Shown here: positions 54,479 to 64,000 of the stretch, one piece after another
How the letters are laid out: each line of letters starts with the position of its first letter
Numbering within the stretch: position 1 is the first letter of the stretch
From: Isoetes taiwanensis
Lineage: Eukaryota > Streptophyta > Lycopodiopsida > Isoetales > Isoetaceae
NCBI GenBank assembly: GCA_021234155.1
Contig: JAJEKV010000035.1
Span: forward strand, 2,790,001 to 2,854,000
Direction: 5' to 3'
DNA length: 64,000 bases
Program-made: the position numbers and the translations under genes
The notes under the pieces: model-generated
What the model was told of the DNA's origin: nothing
Databases searched by the model: none
Seen by the model: only the letters and a program-made list of their open reading frames with translations

Positions 54479-55310
54479 TTACTGAAGAGGGGAAGAGGAA
54501 GTACTGATGATTTTATATTGAGTAGGCTGAGCCAATTTAGCATTTTTTGGAGTTGTGTTCTTCTTCATGTGAATGCTATATTGCCTGTCTGTGGTCGATC
54601 CATTATCAAATCTGTCCAGATGTGGTCGAGCAACAACATGGAGCGCATTGGGTTGTTGACTTGCTGGGTGAGGCTGGGCATGGCGGCTTGCAGGGCCACG
54701 GCGATGCTGCTTTGACGCAGGGCGTCTATGGTGAAATCTTCCATTGAGGAGAGTCCTGGTGGCTTCCATTGCATTGTTGGCTCCGGCTGTGGGTTGCGAT
54801 GTTGCACTATCGGTAATTGCTTTGATGTTGTCGAGGAGCTCGAGCCCGTGGGCGTCGTAGAGTATCGCTATTTTGCACGCGTTGCTGTCGAGCAGGCAGC
54901 TGTACTTAGTTGTCTCAAAGATGGATAGGTCATCCGATCTCGTTTCTTGTAGGCAGAGGATGTCCCACGAGGTCAGCTATGGATCTGCTAGTATTTGGTC
55001 GATGTACTTTGTTGTTGTGAGGGTGTTGTGCAATGTTGCAACGATTGTCATTGGCCATTTATCGGTGAGGTTGGAGATGGTCATAGTCCATGGCATCTCT
55101 CTCTGCATTCTTTGGATCTCTGTGACTCTGTTGTTGATGTTGAAGTTCTGGTTGGTGAGTGGGTGCTTAAGGAACAAACCCACCATTGTCTTCACCCGTG
55201 AGATAGCCGTGTAGGCCATTCCGTGCATGTGCATGCCTTTGGAATTGAAGCATAGCTGTTTGACTGTGCCGCCCTGTGACATTTGTACTAGTTGCAGTCG
55301 ATTGGACGAG
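54479..55310 (-). pseudogene. PIF1-type helicase C-terminus fused to an EEP endonuclease (Helentron-like)
   Basis: Minus strand. 55282-54980 encodes MSQGGTVKQLCFNSKGMHMH, then GMAYTAISRVKTMVGLFLKH: the last motifs of PIF1-like helicases (SQGGT and the Y-ALSRV block). In the same frame, separated by one TAG (54977-54979), comes TIVATLHNTLTTTKYIDQIL and then SWDILCLQETRS (near 54960-54940), the catalytic Glu motif of an endonuclease/exonuclease/phosphatase domain, then ACKIAILYDAHGLELLDN. After a frameshift the end of that domain follows (SMLLLDHIWTDLIMDR near 54610). Helicase followed by EEP endonuclease is the arrangement of Helentron (Helitron2) Rep-Hel-EN proteins. Rep and the first helicase motifs are missing: at about 55320 the sequence changes to LINE reverse transcriptase. 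The element type is inference from domain order. Confidence 0.65.
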
Positions 55311-55319
55311 GCACTGGCG

Positions 55320-55643
55320 TCACAGAAGGATGCTCCTATTGGGTAAGAAAACAGAATGGCAGGGGTTGATCACCTGATGTAGCAAACACTTGATTCTGTT
55401 GGCAAGTATCTTTGCAAGGATCTTATATGTAGTATTGGTAAGGAAGATGGGTCTCCAATCCCCCAAACCTTCAAGATGATCCACCTTGGGAATTAATGCA
55501 ATATGGCCAGGATTGATGGCTGGGTGTAGTTTGCTAGCTTCCAAGCCCCTCGTATGAACACAGTCATCATCATATTTCATAAGTTCATAGAACTCAATGT
55601 AGAATTCTGAGGGAAAGCCATCCGGACCCAGTGCCACAGCCAT
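55320..55643 (-). pseudogene. L1-type reverse transcriptase, N-terminal fragment
   Basis: A 107-codon fragment covering the first conserved blocks: GPDGFPSEFYIEFYELM, GHIALIPKVDHLEGLGDWRP, TNTTYKILAKILANRIK and HSVFLPNRSIL. In intact plant L1 elements the next blocks (the FDK/AFD region and YADD) follow; here the sequence switches at about 55320 to an unrelated helicase. Thus the polymerase is lost. Confidence 0.85.
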
Positions 55644-56438
55644 TGACTTTTAAGGTTTCCCAAATTTCCTTTTCCAAGGGGACATCAAGTATCTCCTCGT
55701 TCTTAATGCTTTGTGATGCAGGGATGTCCTTAAAGAAAGTTTGCATGTCAACTGGATCGACTTTGCTCTCAAAAAAGAGTTTCGCATATTTTTTATAGAA
55801 GAAATCTCGATGTCCTTTTGTTTATTCAAGTGAGCCCCCTTCCCTGTTTTAACTTTACCAATACCATTGTTCAGAACCCTATTTTTAGCTTCTCTAAAAA
55901 AGAAGAGTTCCCTCTGTCCATAAATTTATGTATTTACTTCTGCTTTTGATTGACAGAGCCCTGTCTTCATTTTCTTCCACCAAACTTAACTTTTGATTCT
56001 AATTCAACTTCCTTCAATTGGAGGGCAAGGTTTTCTTTATTCCTTTCTTCTGTTCAAAAACTAGTCTCTACCCCAATTTTTTTATTTATTTATTTATTTA
56101 TTTTTGAAGAACTGTGTCATCAATATATTAAAAGAATGGTAATGTTACAAAGCAAGTGAGGAGGAAGGAGAACTGCCCCAAAGAGACAGCGATACCTCGA
56201 TCACCCAACCTTTAACTTTTTTCATTTTCTCCACAAAACCTGACATTGAACCTGTCCTAGTGATCTGGGGCAGGGATTCATAATAATCCTTAAAGGCTGT
56301 ATAAAAACTCTTTATATTGAGCAGGCTAGTGTTGAGCCTAAATGGAATATTAGCTCCTCCTCTTATTGTGACTTCTTCTCAAGAAACTAGGAGTAGTGAT
56401 CCGAGATGGAGTTACTGGGGTCACCAAAGGACACCACA

Positions 56439-57059
56439 TTATCCCAAAAATGTTTTGTTGTTGAGATAAAATCTATCCAGCAAACAATAGATGCTTTGTT
56501 CTCCTTTTCTCTCATTACACCAGGAGTATGTATTGAAGGAGGGAGGGATATAGCAGAAAAAGGCCATAAGTTGATCCCAAGTAATCCTTTCCATTTTAGA
56601 CATGTTCAAGTTCTTTCCCAGTTTCTGATCCCATGTGGGTGTGTTATTGAAGTCCCCTGCTAACAGAAAGTTTTCTATAGATTGATTTGCTCTCAACCAA
56701 TCCAGAATTTGTATCCATTGTTTCTCCATCTCTGAGGAGTCAGTTGAAGCATATACATTTAGAAAAGCCAATTGTTTACCTTCAATCTCCCATCTGCCCA
56801 TGGGATGTTTGAATGTGGCTATTGTTTTCTGGCCCATCCAAATTGTACATGTGCCACCTTTGATACCATCTGCTACTGACCATATAGAAGAGCTACTCGG
56901 GAGATCCATTCGCCAAAGTCTAGATGACTCGAACTCAGGTAGCCTATGTTCTTGAAGCAGAACAACATTAGCTTTCATTTCCTTAATTGCTATAAGAGCT
57001 CTCTTTCTTTTTAGGGGGCCCTTAATACCCCTCGTGTTCCATGTAACAATCTTCATCAA
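56439..57059 (-). CDS. L1-type apurinic/apyrimidinic-like endonuclease domain
   Basis: A 206-residue ORF with the endonuclease signatures in order: VTWNTRGIKG (Asn motif, residues 5-14), VVLLQEHRLPE (catalytic Glu, near 37), GGTCTIWMG (near 69), FLNVYAST (near 100), LLAGDFNNTP (Asp-x-Asn, near 137) and YSWCNERKG, with CLLDRFYLN (near 195) at the end. The enzyme nicks target DNA to start target-primed reverse transcription. The start ATG at 57059 overlaps the stop region of the upstream ORF1-like frame, as in two-ORF L1 elements. It ends by stop or frameshift before the reverse transcriptase. Usual catalytic His of the C-terminal SDH motif reads LDR, as in many plant L1 copies. Confidence 0.88.
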   Translation of the reverse strand: MMKIVTWNTRGIKGPLKRKRALIAIKEMKANVVLLQEHRLPEFESSRLWRMDLPSSSSIWSVADGIKGGTCTIWMGQKTIATFKHPMGRWEIEGKQLAFLNVYASTDSSEMEKQWIQILDWLRANQSIENFLLAGDFNNTPTWDQKLGKNLNMSKMERITWDQLMAFFCYIPPSFNTYSWCNERKGEQSIYCLLDRFYLNNKTFLG

Positions 57060-57397
57060 GCTAGGTATCTCTTTCTCTCCTGGACCCTGAGATTCAGTGC
57101 AGGGCTGTTTGTTGAGAAGTGCACTTTCCTAGGTCCCCTTTTAACTGGAAGGGGAGTGAAAAAATGTTCCACCTCCTCATTCAATGAAGAGGGGACTCTA
57201 TTGGTTACCTCCTCAACTAAGTCTTTTGTGGCATCATCTGACAATTGAAGATCCTCTGTCCCCTTCAGCCCATCACTATCAGATATCATCAGTGGTGACT
57301 TTGTAAAGAATTTGTATGGGGTGAGATCCTGTTCATCCACCTTTTCTTTTGTAAGGGTAGTCTGCTTTCCCCCCTCTTCCATAATACTGTTAGACAT
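57056..57397 (-). CDS. L1 ORF1-like C-terminal fragment
   Basis: A 113-codon acidic frame (SDSDGLKGTEDLQLSDDATK, KDLVEEVTNRVPSS) ending VQERKRYLA. It sits immediately 5' of the endonuclease ORF on the same strand, the place of ORF1 in L1-type LINEs. No zinc knuckle or RNA-recognition motif is visible in this part, so identity rests on position. A fragment of the endonuclease ORF's own 5' extension is an alternative. Confidence 0.45.
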   Translation of the reverse strand: MSNSIMEEGGKQTTLTKEKVDEQDLTPYKFFTKSPLMISDSDGLKGTEDLQLSDDATKDLVEEVTNRVPSSLNEEVEHFFTPLPVKRGPRKVHFSTNSPALNLRVQERKRYLA

Positions 57398-57420
57398 AAT
57401 TAATTGTAAAAAGACCTATT

Positions 57421-58128
57421 TTATGAAAATGGTTTCAAAAAAGGAACCATCTCTTCTTAATGTAGACGTATCTTTTATCTGTAACACGATGATTAAAACT
57501 TAGGTTGACACATTCTTCTTCTTTGGACCTTCTTAGAGCTTATTTTTTTTTAGATTTGGGTTGCCCATTCATAGATGTCTCATGATTTAAGAGTTTTGGA
57601 GAAGGCGGTGCATGTTAGAGATGATCGCAGATGTTTTGCATTTGGAAATCCTACTTAAGGAGTTTGCTTCTCTTTTGTGTTACTTGTATGGCTAGGTACT
57701 AAGATCTCCATGAATTGGTGTTTATAACCTACACTAATCTTGACCAACTATCTTGGCCCGTGAAGAGCTACAAATCCACTTCTATGGCTTGAACCATCAT
57801 CCAATTAAATTGGGATTATGTCAACTCCAAAATCACGCCAACCTGCTATTGTCTTCTAGGGGGTTTTTGTTTTTTTTAATCTTTTTTTTTGGACTTCAAA
57901 AATAACATAAGGTTGCGATTCACGTGTGACTTTTCATATGCGAATTGAAATATGCAGAAATGAAGAGCAAGTTGCTAACATAGATGAGACCAAAATTGCT
58001 TGCTCGATAGATGATAATATTGGGATTGATAATAACAGATTGCATTATTTGCGAGGCAATTCCAGACTCGAAATTATCGATACATGGCACAAATATCATA
58101 CAAAAATATCATATATTCCAATAAAACA
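57421..58128. other. No gene recognised
   Basis: AT-rich spacer, short ORFs only. Confidence 0.5.
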
Positions 58129-61078
58129 TTAAGGGATCAATCCATGTTTTTCCACGTGTTTAACAAGGTGTGGTTCCATGTCAGCCGTTCTATCCAGTTC
58201 AGGGTACGAATCTAACACTTCACCCACCGTCATCCCCATAGCCAAATTATGCATAATAGACACAAACTTCACCAGAAAATCATCATCGCGCAAAGTTTTT
58301 TGGATCGTAAGATGGTGGATTCGGGGAACTGTGTTTGATTGTAGAAGCATTTGAGAGCATCATCATCCACTATGATTATATCATCCTTATTCTCGATACC
58401 AAGTTAAGTCCATCATGTTACTCAAGTGTTTGATGAAGATAGGCTTGCTGTTGGATCCTTGGGATTAGTGAACTTCACACATTTGTTACGATCCCAAAGG
58501 GTCAATCCCAATGTCGCATTTCCCCAGTGCCTCCAAAGTATCCTTGATGTTCCTTAGTTCCATGGATGACCAAATACCAACTCGAAATAACACAATGCCT
58601 CGTCTAGCATCTCCTTCAAGTGCGGTGGCGGATAGATCCACTTGGTGTTTGATTCTACCGGTGTCACGATGAACCTGTTCTCTAGCCACTTTATTTTTCG
58701 GAAAAGTCTTTGCAAAGGACTCGTTTAGGTCGAACACCACAACCTTCTTAGAAACGCAATGGAAGCTGAAACATCAAACATGTATCCGGTCAGCAAGATA
58801 CGATAACACAAACAATACAAAAGCAATGGCGTGATTTGAAATAGTCATAACCAAATCGCGCTCGGCGTGATTTAGTTTGACAACGAAAAATAATCAAAAG
58901 CACGCTTGGCGCAATTTAATTCAAAGGTAATACAAATTAAATCACGCGTGGCGCTATTTAAGTGGGCAAGGCCATACCTATCATCTTCGGTTTATTTAGT
59001 CATGGCCACGTCATTCTCCCCTCAGCCACCCTTAATCTCCGTCTTCTTACATTTGTTAGAATTGTTATTTTCTATTAGTTCATTTGCGTCCTTCTGGTGA
59101 CATTATTTTACTATTGATTTGGCAAACCCGTGAATCACTAGAGCCGCCGTTGCCTTCATTGTCTAGCCCACGAGTCTTTCTCATCTCTGTCACATTCAAG
59201 TCAAAGATGCTTACATCAGCGGGAGGCACCCTACCCATAGTATCTGGCAGCTTCCCTTGTGCATAAGCGTCCCAGAATTCATTCCACTTGAGCCATACCG
59301 CCTCCTTACAAAACACAATCTTATCACGAGTCTGTTGGTCGACCTTTGGATGAGCTTTCGGAAGGATCTGCAATGTCATCACCACCTTTTTCTTTTGATT
59401 TTCTTGCGGTCTTCTTCTTCTCGTATAATTATGCTGCGGCGATGAGTCCGCTCGGCGGCTTGAATGCCTCGGACTTTGACCATACATGCGGTGGGCAATG
59501 GGCAGCCATATTCCACCCTTGTTGGCCAGGCGTGGCGCGGTTGTTCAACGTATGGACTGCAATAGTACGGACATTGAATCGATTATCATAGAATAGAAAA
59601 CGTAGGCGCGATTTGAATAGAATTGATGAAGAGAAAAATCCGCCTGGCGTGAAATGAATAAAGTTACTAATGCAATTCGCCGGGGCGTGCTTTCAAATCA
59701 AACCAATTCCGCCCGGCGTGTTTTCAAAATCAATCGAATTCACGCCGGTGTTTTCAAATCAATTGGTTGACTTGAAAACACGCTGGCGTGAATCGATGAT
59801 TTCAAAACACGCTGGCGTGAATTGGTTTGATTTGAAAGCACTGCGCTGGCGTGAATACAATTTATGAAACCGGGTTGATTACCTTTTGTATAGAAATGTC
59901 TTCCCCATTTCATTCAAAGTTGCACTAATCTCGACCAAATCTGCGGTGAAGTATTGGCATCCAAGATCACGACACCTCCTATCGCATAGTGATTGTAGAA
60001 CACTTTTTGGCTGTTTGTTACTTTTGCTGCGATGATGGCCTTTTGTGCCTCAACGGAATCTTGCCCGTCGATGATGACATATTTAATATCATCACTTGAT
60101 AATAGCTCACGGGCGTTCGTCCACCGCGGCCGAGCTTGTTCGAGATCATATCCCAAGGTAGCACATCCCGTGGCATAGGCATTTGACACTGGATTACTAA
60201 TCATGCTCACGAACAATCTCCATGGCATGTCTTTGGATCATATCTTACGCTAACATAAATGGAGCTTGGTGAACGGATGAGGACTTCACATGGATCATAA
60301 AAGTTTCCTTAAGACCCAATGGATAATGGTCGGACGCATACTTATTGACTTGTTCATGGCCTCTATTTTGCGCCACTCTGTCTGTTCATTCTCAAAAGCG
60401 AAGCCTCCATGCCTTCGACAAGCTGCCGGGTTGAACATTCTTCCCTAGATCTAGGACCCTCTTAGAAGCTTTCAAGTCGGCTAATTCCTAGCTTGCGCAA
60501 ATAGTGACTTGGTGTCGGTTTAGTGAACATGCCTCACGCTTATTTGTAACCCCTTGGCAAATAGATATTGGCGTGAATCGCTACATTGGTTGGCCAACCA
60601 TACTTAAAACATGTCTCACCGTTCACATCTGTCTTCATGAACGTATCCTTGTATCGCGATAGCTCTACGGTGAGTAAGTCCGAGCGGAATCTTTCTTACA
60701 TACATGTAATCTCCAAGAGCAATTTGCGTTTGGTGTCATCCTCTTCCTCACAAGAGATTAGGATCCCTTGTTTGGCCATCTTATGCGCTTCCTTTTTCCT
60801 CGAGAAGAGAGTTAAGTCGAGCTTGCCATTTGTCTTGGCAAGGTCAGCGTACCACTCGGCACCCTCGTCCATTTCCTCTTGAGGCGAGGCGGGTCGGTGG
60901 TTGCTATAAGAATCGGCCCTTCATCATCTAAGGTGAGATCATATGGTGCGCATGCGGGTCGATACGCCCTTGCTTTCTTGGCGGGGATTAGAACCCGAAT
61001 TATTAGGGTTTTCTTCCTCTTGAGCACTTGCAAATGAAGATGAGCACTTTTTAGAGTACTTTTGGAACAAGAGATCAC
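58129..61078 (-). pseudogene. Multi-exon gene relic with FCP1/NIF-phosphatase-like 3' end
   Basis: Minus-strand exon-like segments in order: 61078 to about 60540 (frames with EEMDEGAEWYADLAKTNGKL, LDLTLFSRKKEAHKMAKQG, ISCEEEDDTKRKLLLE, VNGETCFKYGWPTN); about 60240-59883 (DDIKYVIIDGQDSVEAQKAI, FYNHYAIGGVVILDAN, LVEISATLNEMGKTFLYK); 59556 to about 59100 (VWLKWNEFWDAYAQGKLPD, ADVSIFDLNVTEMRK); and 58765-58129 (KKVVVFDLNESF, VLFRVGIWSSMELRNIK, DRNKCVKFTNPKD, SKPIFIKHLS, DDIIIVDDDALKCFYNQ, stop). The last exon follows FCP1/NIF-type phosphatase folds, but the nucleophile motif reads DLNES instead of DxDxT, so catalysis is doubtful. The intron 59882-59557 has GTAATC and TTGCAG edges; another ends TTTCAG at 58766. 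Several indels break frames. Confidence 0.5.
58826..59855. repeat. Palindromic motif family CACGC-N-GGCGTG (main cluster)
   Basis: Copies of a 12-16 bp palindrome-like motif: near 58826, 58858, 58901 and 58943 (first intron cluster), and 59640, 59678, 59710, 59740, 59778, 59807 and 59841 (intron 59557-59882). The clearest are ACACGCTGGCGTGA at about 59778 and 59808. More copies lie at 61075, 61111, 63100, 63228 and 63420. Flanks are often TTTGATTTGAAA or AATTTAAT. I saw no comparable density elsewhere in the window. Confidence 0.8.
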
Positions 61079-61129
61079 GCTTGGCGTGCATTTAAACCTA
61101 AATTAGTACAAATCACGCTTGGCGTCTTT

Positions 61130-62050
61130 GGTAGCTCTATTATTGACCATGATGTCGTGAATTTGAAACTAATTTATTTTGCATCCACATTTTAAGCTAC
61201 ATACCCTTCATGAATCCATATTTCACACTATTTAACCTCATTGAACATTGCTATCTCCAACTGTCTAACAACTTTGCTATATTCTATATATAAAAGCGAG
61301 CAAAATTATGTTCTCTGAGCGGACAATCGAGCATTAAGCGATGTTAATACTTAAAATTCATGCAAAGCATAATAACTCAAACTCATGCAAAGCATATTAA
61401 GTGAAAGGAAATATCTCAAATTCATGCAAGCATAATACTCTCCACCACGGTGTGTGATACGTGGCAAATTAAATACCTTGAATAGGGTTACGTGTATACG
61501 TATGTTACGATCAACGTCCTCACGAAACTTGAGAAGAGCGGGTTTAGAGATTCCTCTTCCACGCTTCCCTCGCCCCCGTCCGCCTCGACCTCGATTCGGC
61601 TTGAAGACATCTCGGGAATTAAGCCTAATAGCAGTCGGAAGGTCATTTCGGATCTGGCCTTTCGGCTGCTTTCGAAGAAATAGCTTTTTCTACACATGCG
61701 AGAAAATAGAAATTTGAATTTCAAGAAAACACAAAATGCGGTTTGAAATATTCTTGACACATACAAATAATAATGGCGAAGACCCGTCCGTGAGCTTCTT
61801 TCATTAAGTTTTTAAAACCAATCTACCCAAAAAGTATCCCGCCAAATTTATCCGCCTAAGCGTAGTTAACCTAATCTTTCTTCTAATTCGAATTTTCCGA
61901 CCGCCCGGAGTTTCCATAGCGCCTTGACTTCTCAAATCAGCTTCTCAAGAATGGCTCTGAATTACGGTACTCATCTCATTCAATAGCTTGAACATTAATT
62001 TCCAATAGTAGGTGTTCGAATAGCAATTTTCTGCGATTAATAGAAGATGA
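61130..62050. other. No gene firmly recognised; Arg/Gly-rich stretch on minus strand
   Basis: At about 61615-61530 the minus strand encodes NRGRGGRGRGKRGRGISKPA and KFREDVDRNIRIH before a GTAACC donor-like edge, possibly a 5' exon of the gene at 58129-61078 with an RG-rich nucleic-acid-binding segment. Evidence is weak. The rest is AT-rich. Confidence 0.3.
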
Positions 62051-62057
62051 ATGTTTC

Positions 62058-62315
62058 ATGTTAACTACAAATCGAGAAAAGGAAAGTAGGATTATGCAAG
62101 ATCGACTCCATCGATCCATTTGTAATGCTTGTCATGGAATTCATTTCGGGGATAAGTATGTCCAGAGGATTCTGGTGATTAAGCCGCTTTGCGCTATGGA
62201 TGAAGCTTTACCTCATGAGACACCCGGTGGGGATACGGTTGGAGAAAGTGTTGGAACATTTGTTGCATGGCCAAGAAACCGCTTAAAAAGGTATGTAACA
62301 TGTATTACATTGTAG
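62058..62315 (+). pseudogene. Fragment of a CACTA-associated plant protein domain
   Basis: An 85-codon ORF: HRSICNACHGIHFGDKYVQR, then ETPGGDTVGESVGTFVAWPR before a GTATGT donor. The ending resembles the domain (DUF8039-type) found in plant proteins linked to CACTA/En-Spm transposons, where a TVGEAVGTFVAWPK-like block is usual. No transposase is seen beside it. The match rests on one block of about 20 residues, so confidence is moderate at best. Confidence 0.5.
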
Positions 62316-62319
62316 AAAT

Positions 62320-63239
62320 ATAGAAGTAGACAAAATTTGTTGTATTCATTGGAAAAAAGATTACAATTGTATATAATACGGATAAAACTGGATAAACCGG
62401 ACAAAATCGGACTCTCTTGTTTCAAGCCCGGTCTCTTGAGTAGGCTGGGCTATCGATATCTCCCATTTCCATTGCGGGGCATAGTGAATTCTTACGGTAA
62501 AACCCCAGCAAAAACACGGGCTCTAGCTCCACCACCCCTTTGCTCCACCCCACCTCCTGCTCCTCCTCCTGCTCCACCTCCTGCTCCATTGGTTGAACCT
62601 CCAATGCATCGTATAAGCGCTGCATAGTGGTTCCATTGGTTGAGCCATCTCCATTGCATCATTATACACTTTGTGGTAGTGGTTCGTGTTGGGGCATCCG
62701 GGCATAGAGGCTAACCACTAAGAAACGACTCCTCATTTTGAATCTCGAGTGACGGATCACGAGATTCACTCTCGATCAATGCATGTCTTGCATTCTCGAA
62801 GTGATTAGATAAGAGGGCCGACCTCCGTGCAATTGCAAAGGGCCCCGAGCCCGGATCTATCATTGCCCTGCGCTCTGCCGCCATCATCATTACTTGATCC
62901 AAGTACTCGGGGGTTGCAAGACCGGTGCTCCAGCGGGTTGGTGCTCGGTTTGCGGTTCAAGCCGGTGGAGATTGGAGCCAAACTGGAGCTGGGCTGTGTG
63001 ATTCTTTGGCCCAAATATAATTCCAATCCATCTTCGTCACCAACAGGGTGATTAATGTAAACGGCATCTATCAATAGGAAGTGAGCGAGTATCGGTATTC
63101 ACGCTGGCGTGTTATATTTATTTATTTATAAACTTAGAAACTAAGAGAACCGGCGTGTTTAGCGTAAAAGTTGAAAGTAGGGATACAATTGTTTTTTCGG
63201 TGTAAAACCGCTATATAGGAAAAACTATACGCTCGGCGT
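62320..63239. other. No gene recognised; CTCCTG-type microsatellite
   Basis: CTCCTGCTCCTCCTCCTGCT and similar at about 62562-62590 make Pro/Arg-rich ORFs on both strands that are composition artefacts. Minus-strand frames at 62711-63074 contain no known domain. Confidence 0.4.
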
Positions 63240-63380
63240 GCATTCGTGAGGAGGGAAAAAAAACATGCAGATAGATAAGTAAATAGATAAAGGCCAGGCA
63301 ATTATTAGCGTGTAAATAATTGCCTTTTATCTATTTACTTATCTATCTATCTGTGCTTTTTTTCCCCCCTCGCCGAATGC
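63240..63380. mobile_element. 141-bp foldback element
   Basis: Left arm 63240-63306 and right arm 63315-63380 are imperfect inverted repeats: GCATTCG at one end, CGAATGC at the other, AGATAAGTAAATAGATAAA matched by TTTATCTATTTACTTATCT, and CAATTATT / AATAATTG beside the centre. The centre contains GCGTG, and GCTCGGCGTG precedes the left arm. No coding. It resembles a miniature inverted-repeat or foldback element. Confidence 0.8.
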
Positions 63381-64000
63381 AGCCATCTGTATTCATGTTG
63401 AAGGCTAAGGTTACCATAAAACACGCTTAGCGTGTTTCAAATATTATCTTTCAGATTTTTCTAATGCTTTCTACTACACTTATTCATAATAGAAACTTGC
63501 ATGCAATAGCATGATTAATTGAGGAAAGAAACTCAAGAATTTTCTCGAAAAAAAAGAAGCGGATGAAGTTTATAAAAACTATTACGGTTTTCATAAATAA
63601 ACATCATCGCTTCCCGCCTCGAGCAAATGCAAAAGCTTGTCTTCTTGGATTAAACACGCCATTGAGATGCAACTTAAAACTAAATGAAAACTAACCTTGA
63701 GTTACATTTTTTGGAAGGATTGAAGAGCGGAGGACTATGCTTGTGGTTTTAATTAGAGGCTTTTTCGATTATGAGACCTTAGTCCTCTTCTTTTGGTTTT
63801 AATTCGAGTCTCCGATTTCCTCCGCTTTCTGGATGCTACAAGAACAAAGGCGGAGTCTTTTAGTAAGTTAGGAATTGCGAAACCAAACATCTAACATTGA
63901 TGAATATAAATCTGCTCACCAAGATTTGGGGACGCCGGATCAAACACAATGAGGCATAAACCGCAAATCGTATGAAGGAAGGAAGAAAATGTAGGAACTT
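63381..64000. other. No gene recognised
   Basis: AT-rich end of window; one more palindrome copy (ACACGCTTAGCGTGT) at about 63420. Confidence 0.5.

Larger units (their letters stand above)
55320..57420 (-). mobile_element. L1-like LINE, 3' truncated and degraded
   Basis: Minus-strand order from 57420 down: an ORF1-type tail (57397-57056), the endonuclease (57059-56439), a degraded stretch, then the reverse-transcriptase N-terminal part (55643-55320) with ALGPDGFPSEFY, ALIPKVDHLEGLGDWRPI and FLPNRSIL. It stops before the polymerase active site at the junction with the helicase fragment. It is a different clade from the three other LINEs, with the GPDGFP and DWRPI style of plant L1. Confidence 0.85.

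Noticed and set aside
58129-63440. Endogenous giant-virus segment (short same-strand ORFs with hairpins between)
   Set aside because: The hairpins fall inside introns with GT...AG edges, and the coding blocks look like spliced plant exons; no virus hallmark gene seen.

Overview
This looks like nuclear DNA of a land plant. It has spliced introns, receptor-kinase, dirigent, hevein and GH18-chitinase sequences, and is packed with plant-type LTR retrotransposons, LINEs, Helitrons and Mutator-sized DNA transposons. Several gene relics (LecRK-type kinase, dirigent, a transposase-like family) fit a fern, lycophyte or bryophyte-grade genome, but this is inference and I cannot name the species. Almost every gene is broken by stops or single-base indels, so the window is a nest of mobile elements around a few host-gene remnants. 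No tRNA, rRNA or CRISPR was seen.

Layout. 1-3.1 kb: the 5' part of a minus-strand Gypsy-type element (LTR 1530-3109, primer-binding site, leader with two paired hairpins, start of an ORF). 3.2-7.4 kb: a plus-strand Copia polyprotein whose RNase H domain is split by a 536-bp insertion with a 12-bp target duplication. 7.6-8.7 kb: exon-like minus-strand sequence interrupted by a 495-bp inverted-repeat transposon (9-bp duplication). 8.77-12.91 kb: a complete non-autonomous LTR element (target duplication AGATA) carrying degraded PEX6 and pentatricopeptide-repeat sequence, with a Helitron in its 3' LTR. 13-18 kb: LINE 3' fragments and host exons. 18.3-21.6 kb: a degraded plus-strand LINE. About 23.8 kb: the 3' end of a second Helitron of the same family. 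24.4-26.8 kb: minus-strand exons of an SDR39U1-type epimerase and a CDKC-like fragment. 28.0-28.7 kb: a Copia integrase fragment cut by a short LINE. 29.5-37.2 kb: a stretch of defence-type sequences (kinase relic, dirigent, hevein peptide, GH18 relic).

38.3-41.1 kb holds an intron-containing transposase-like gene. 41.8-42.4 kb has a Cys/His-rich ORF, and 45.8 kb has one RLCK exon. 47.2-49.1 and 50.2-52.5 kb hold two minus-strand LINEs; the second keeps a long reverse-transcriptase ORF. 52.5-53.7 kb is a diverged relative of the first LTR. 54.5-57.4 kb joins a Helentron-like helicase-endonuclease fragment to an L1-like LINE. 58.1-61.1 kb is a minus-strand multi-exon gene relic with an FCP1-like 3' part, whose introns are loaded with a short palindrome. 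62.1 kb has a CACTA-associated type fragment, and 63.3 kb a 141-bp foldback.

Strongest observations: (1) PEX6 and PPR sequence carried inside a bounded LTR element; (2) a shared 3'-terminal stem-loop with covarying stems in four LINE copies ending in different short tandem tails; (3) covarying leader hairpins in the Gypsy-type element; (4) a palindrome family concentrated in the introns of one gene; (5) a helicase-endonuclease module of Helentron type.
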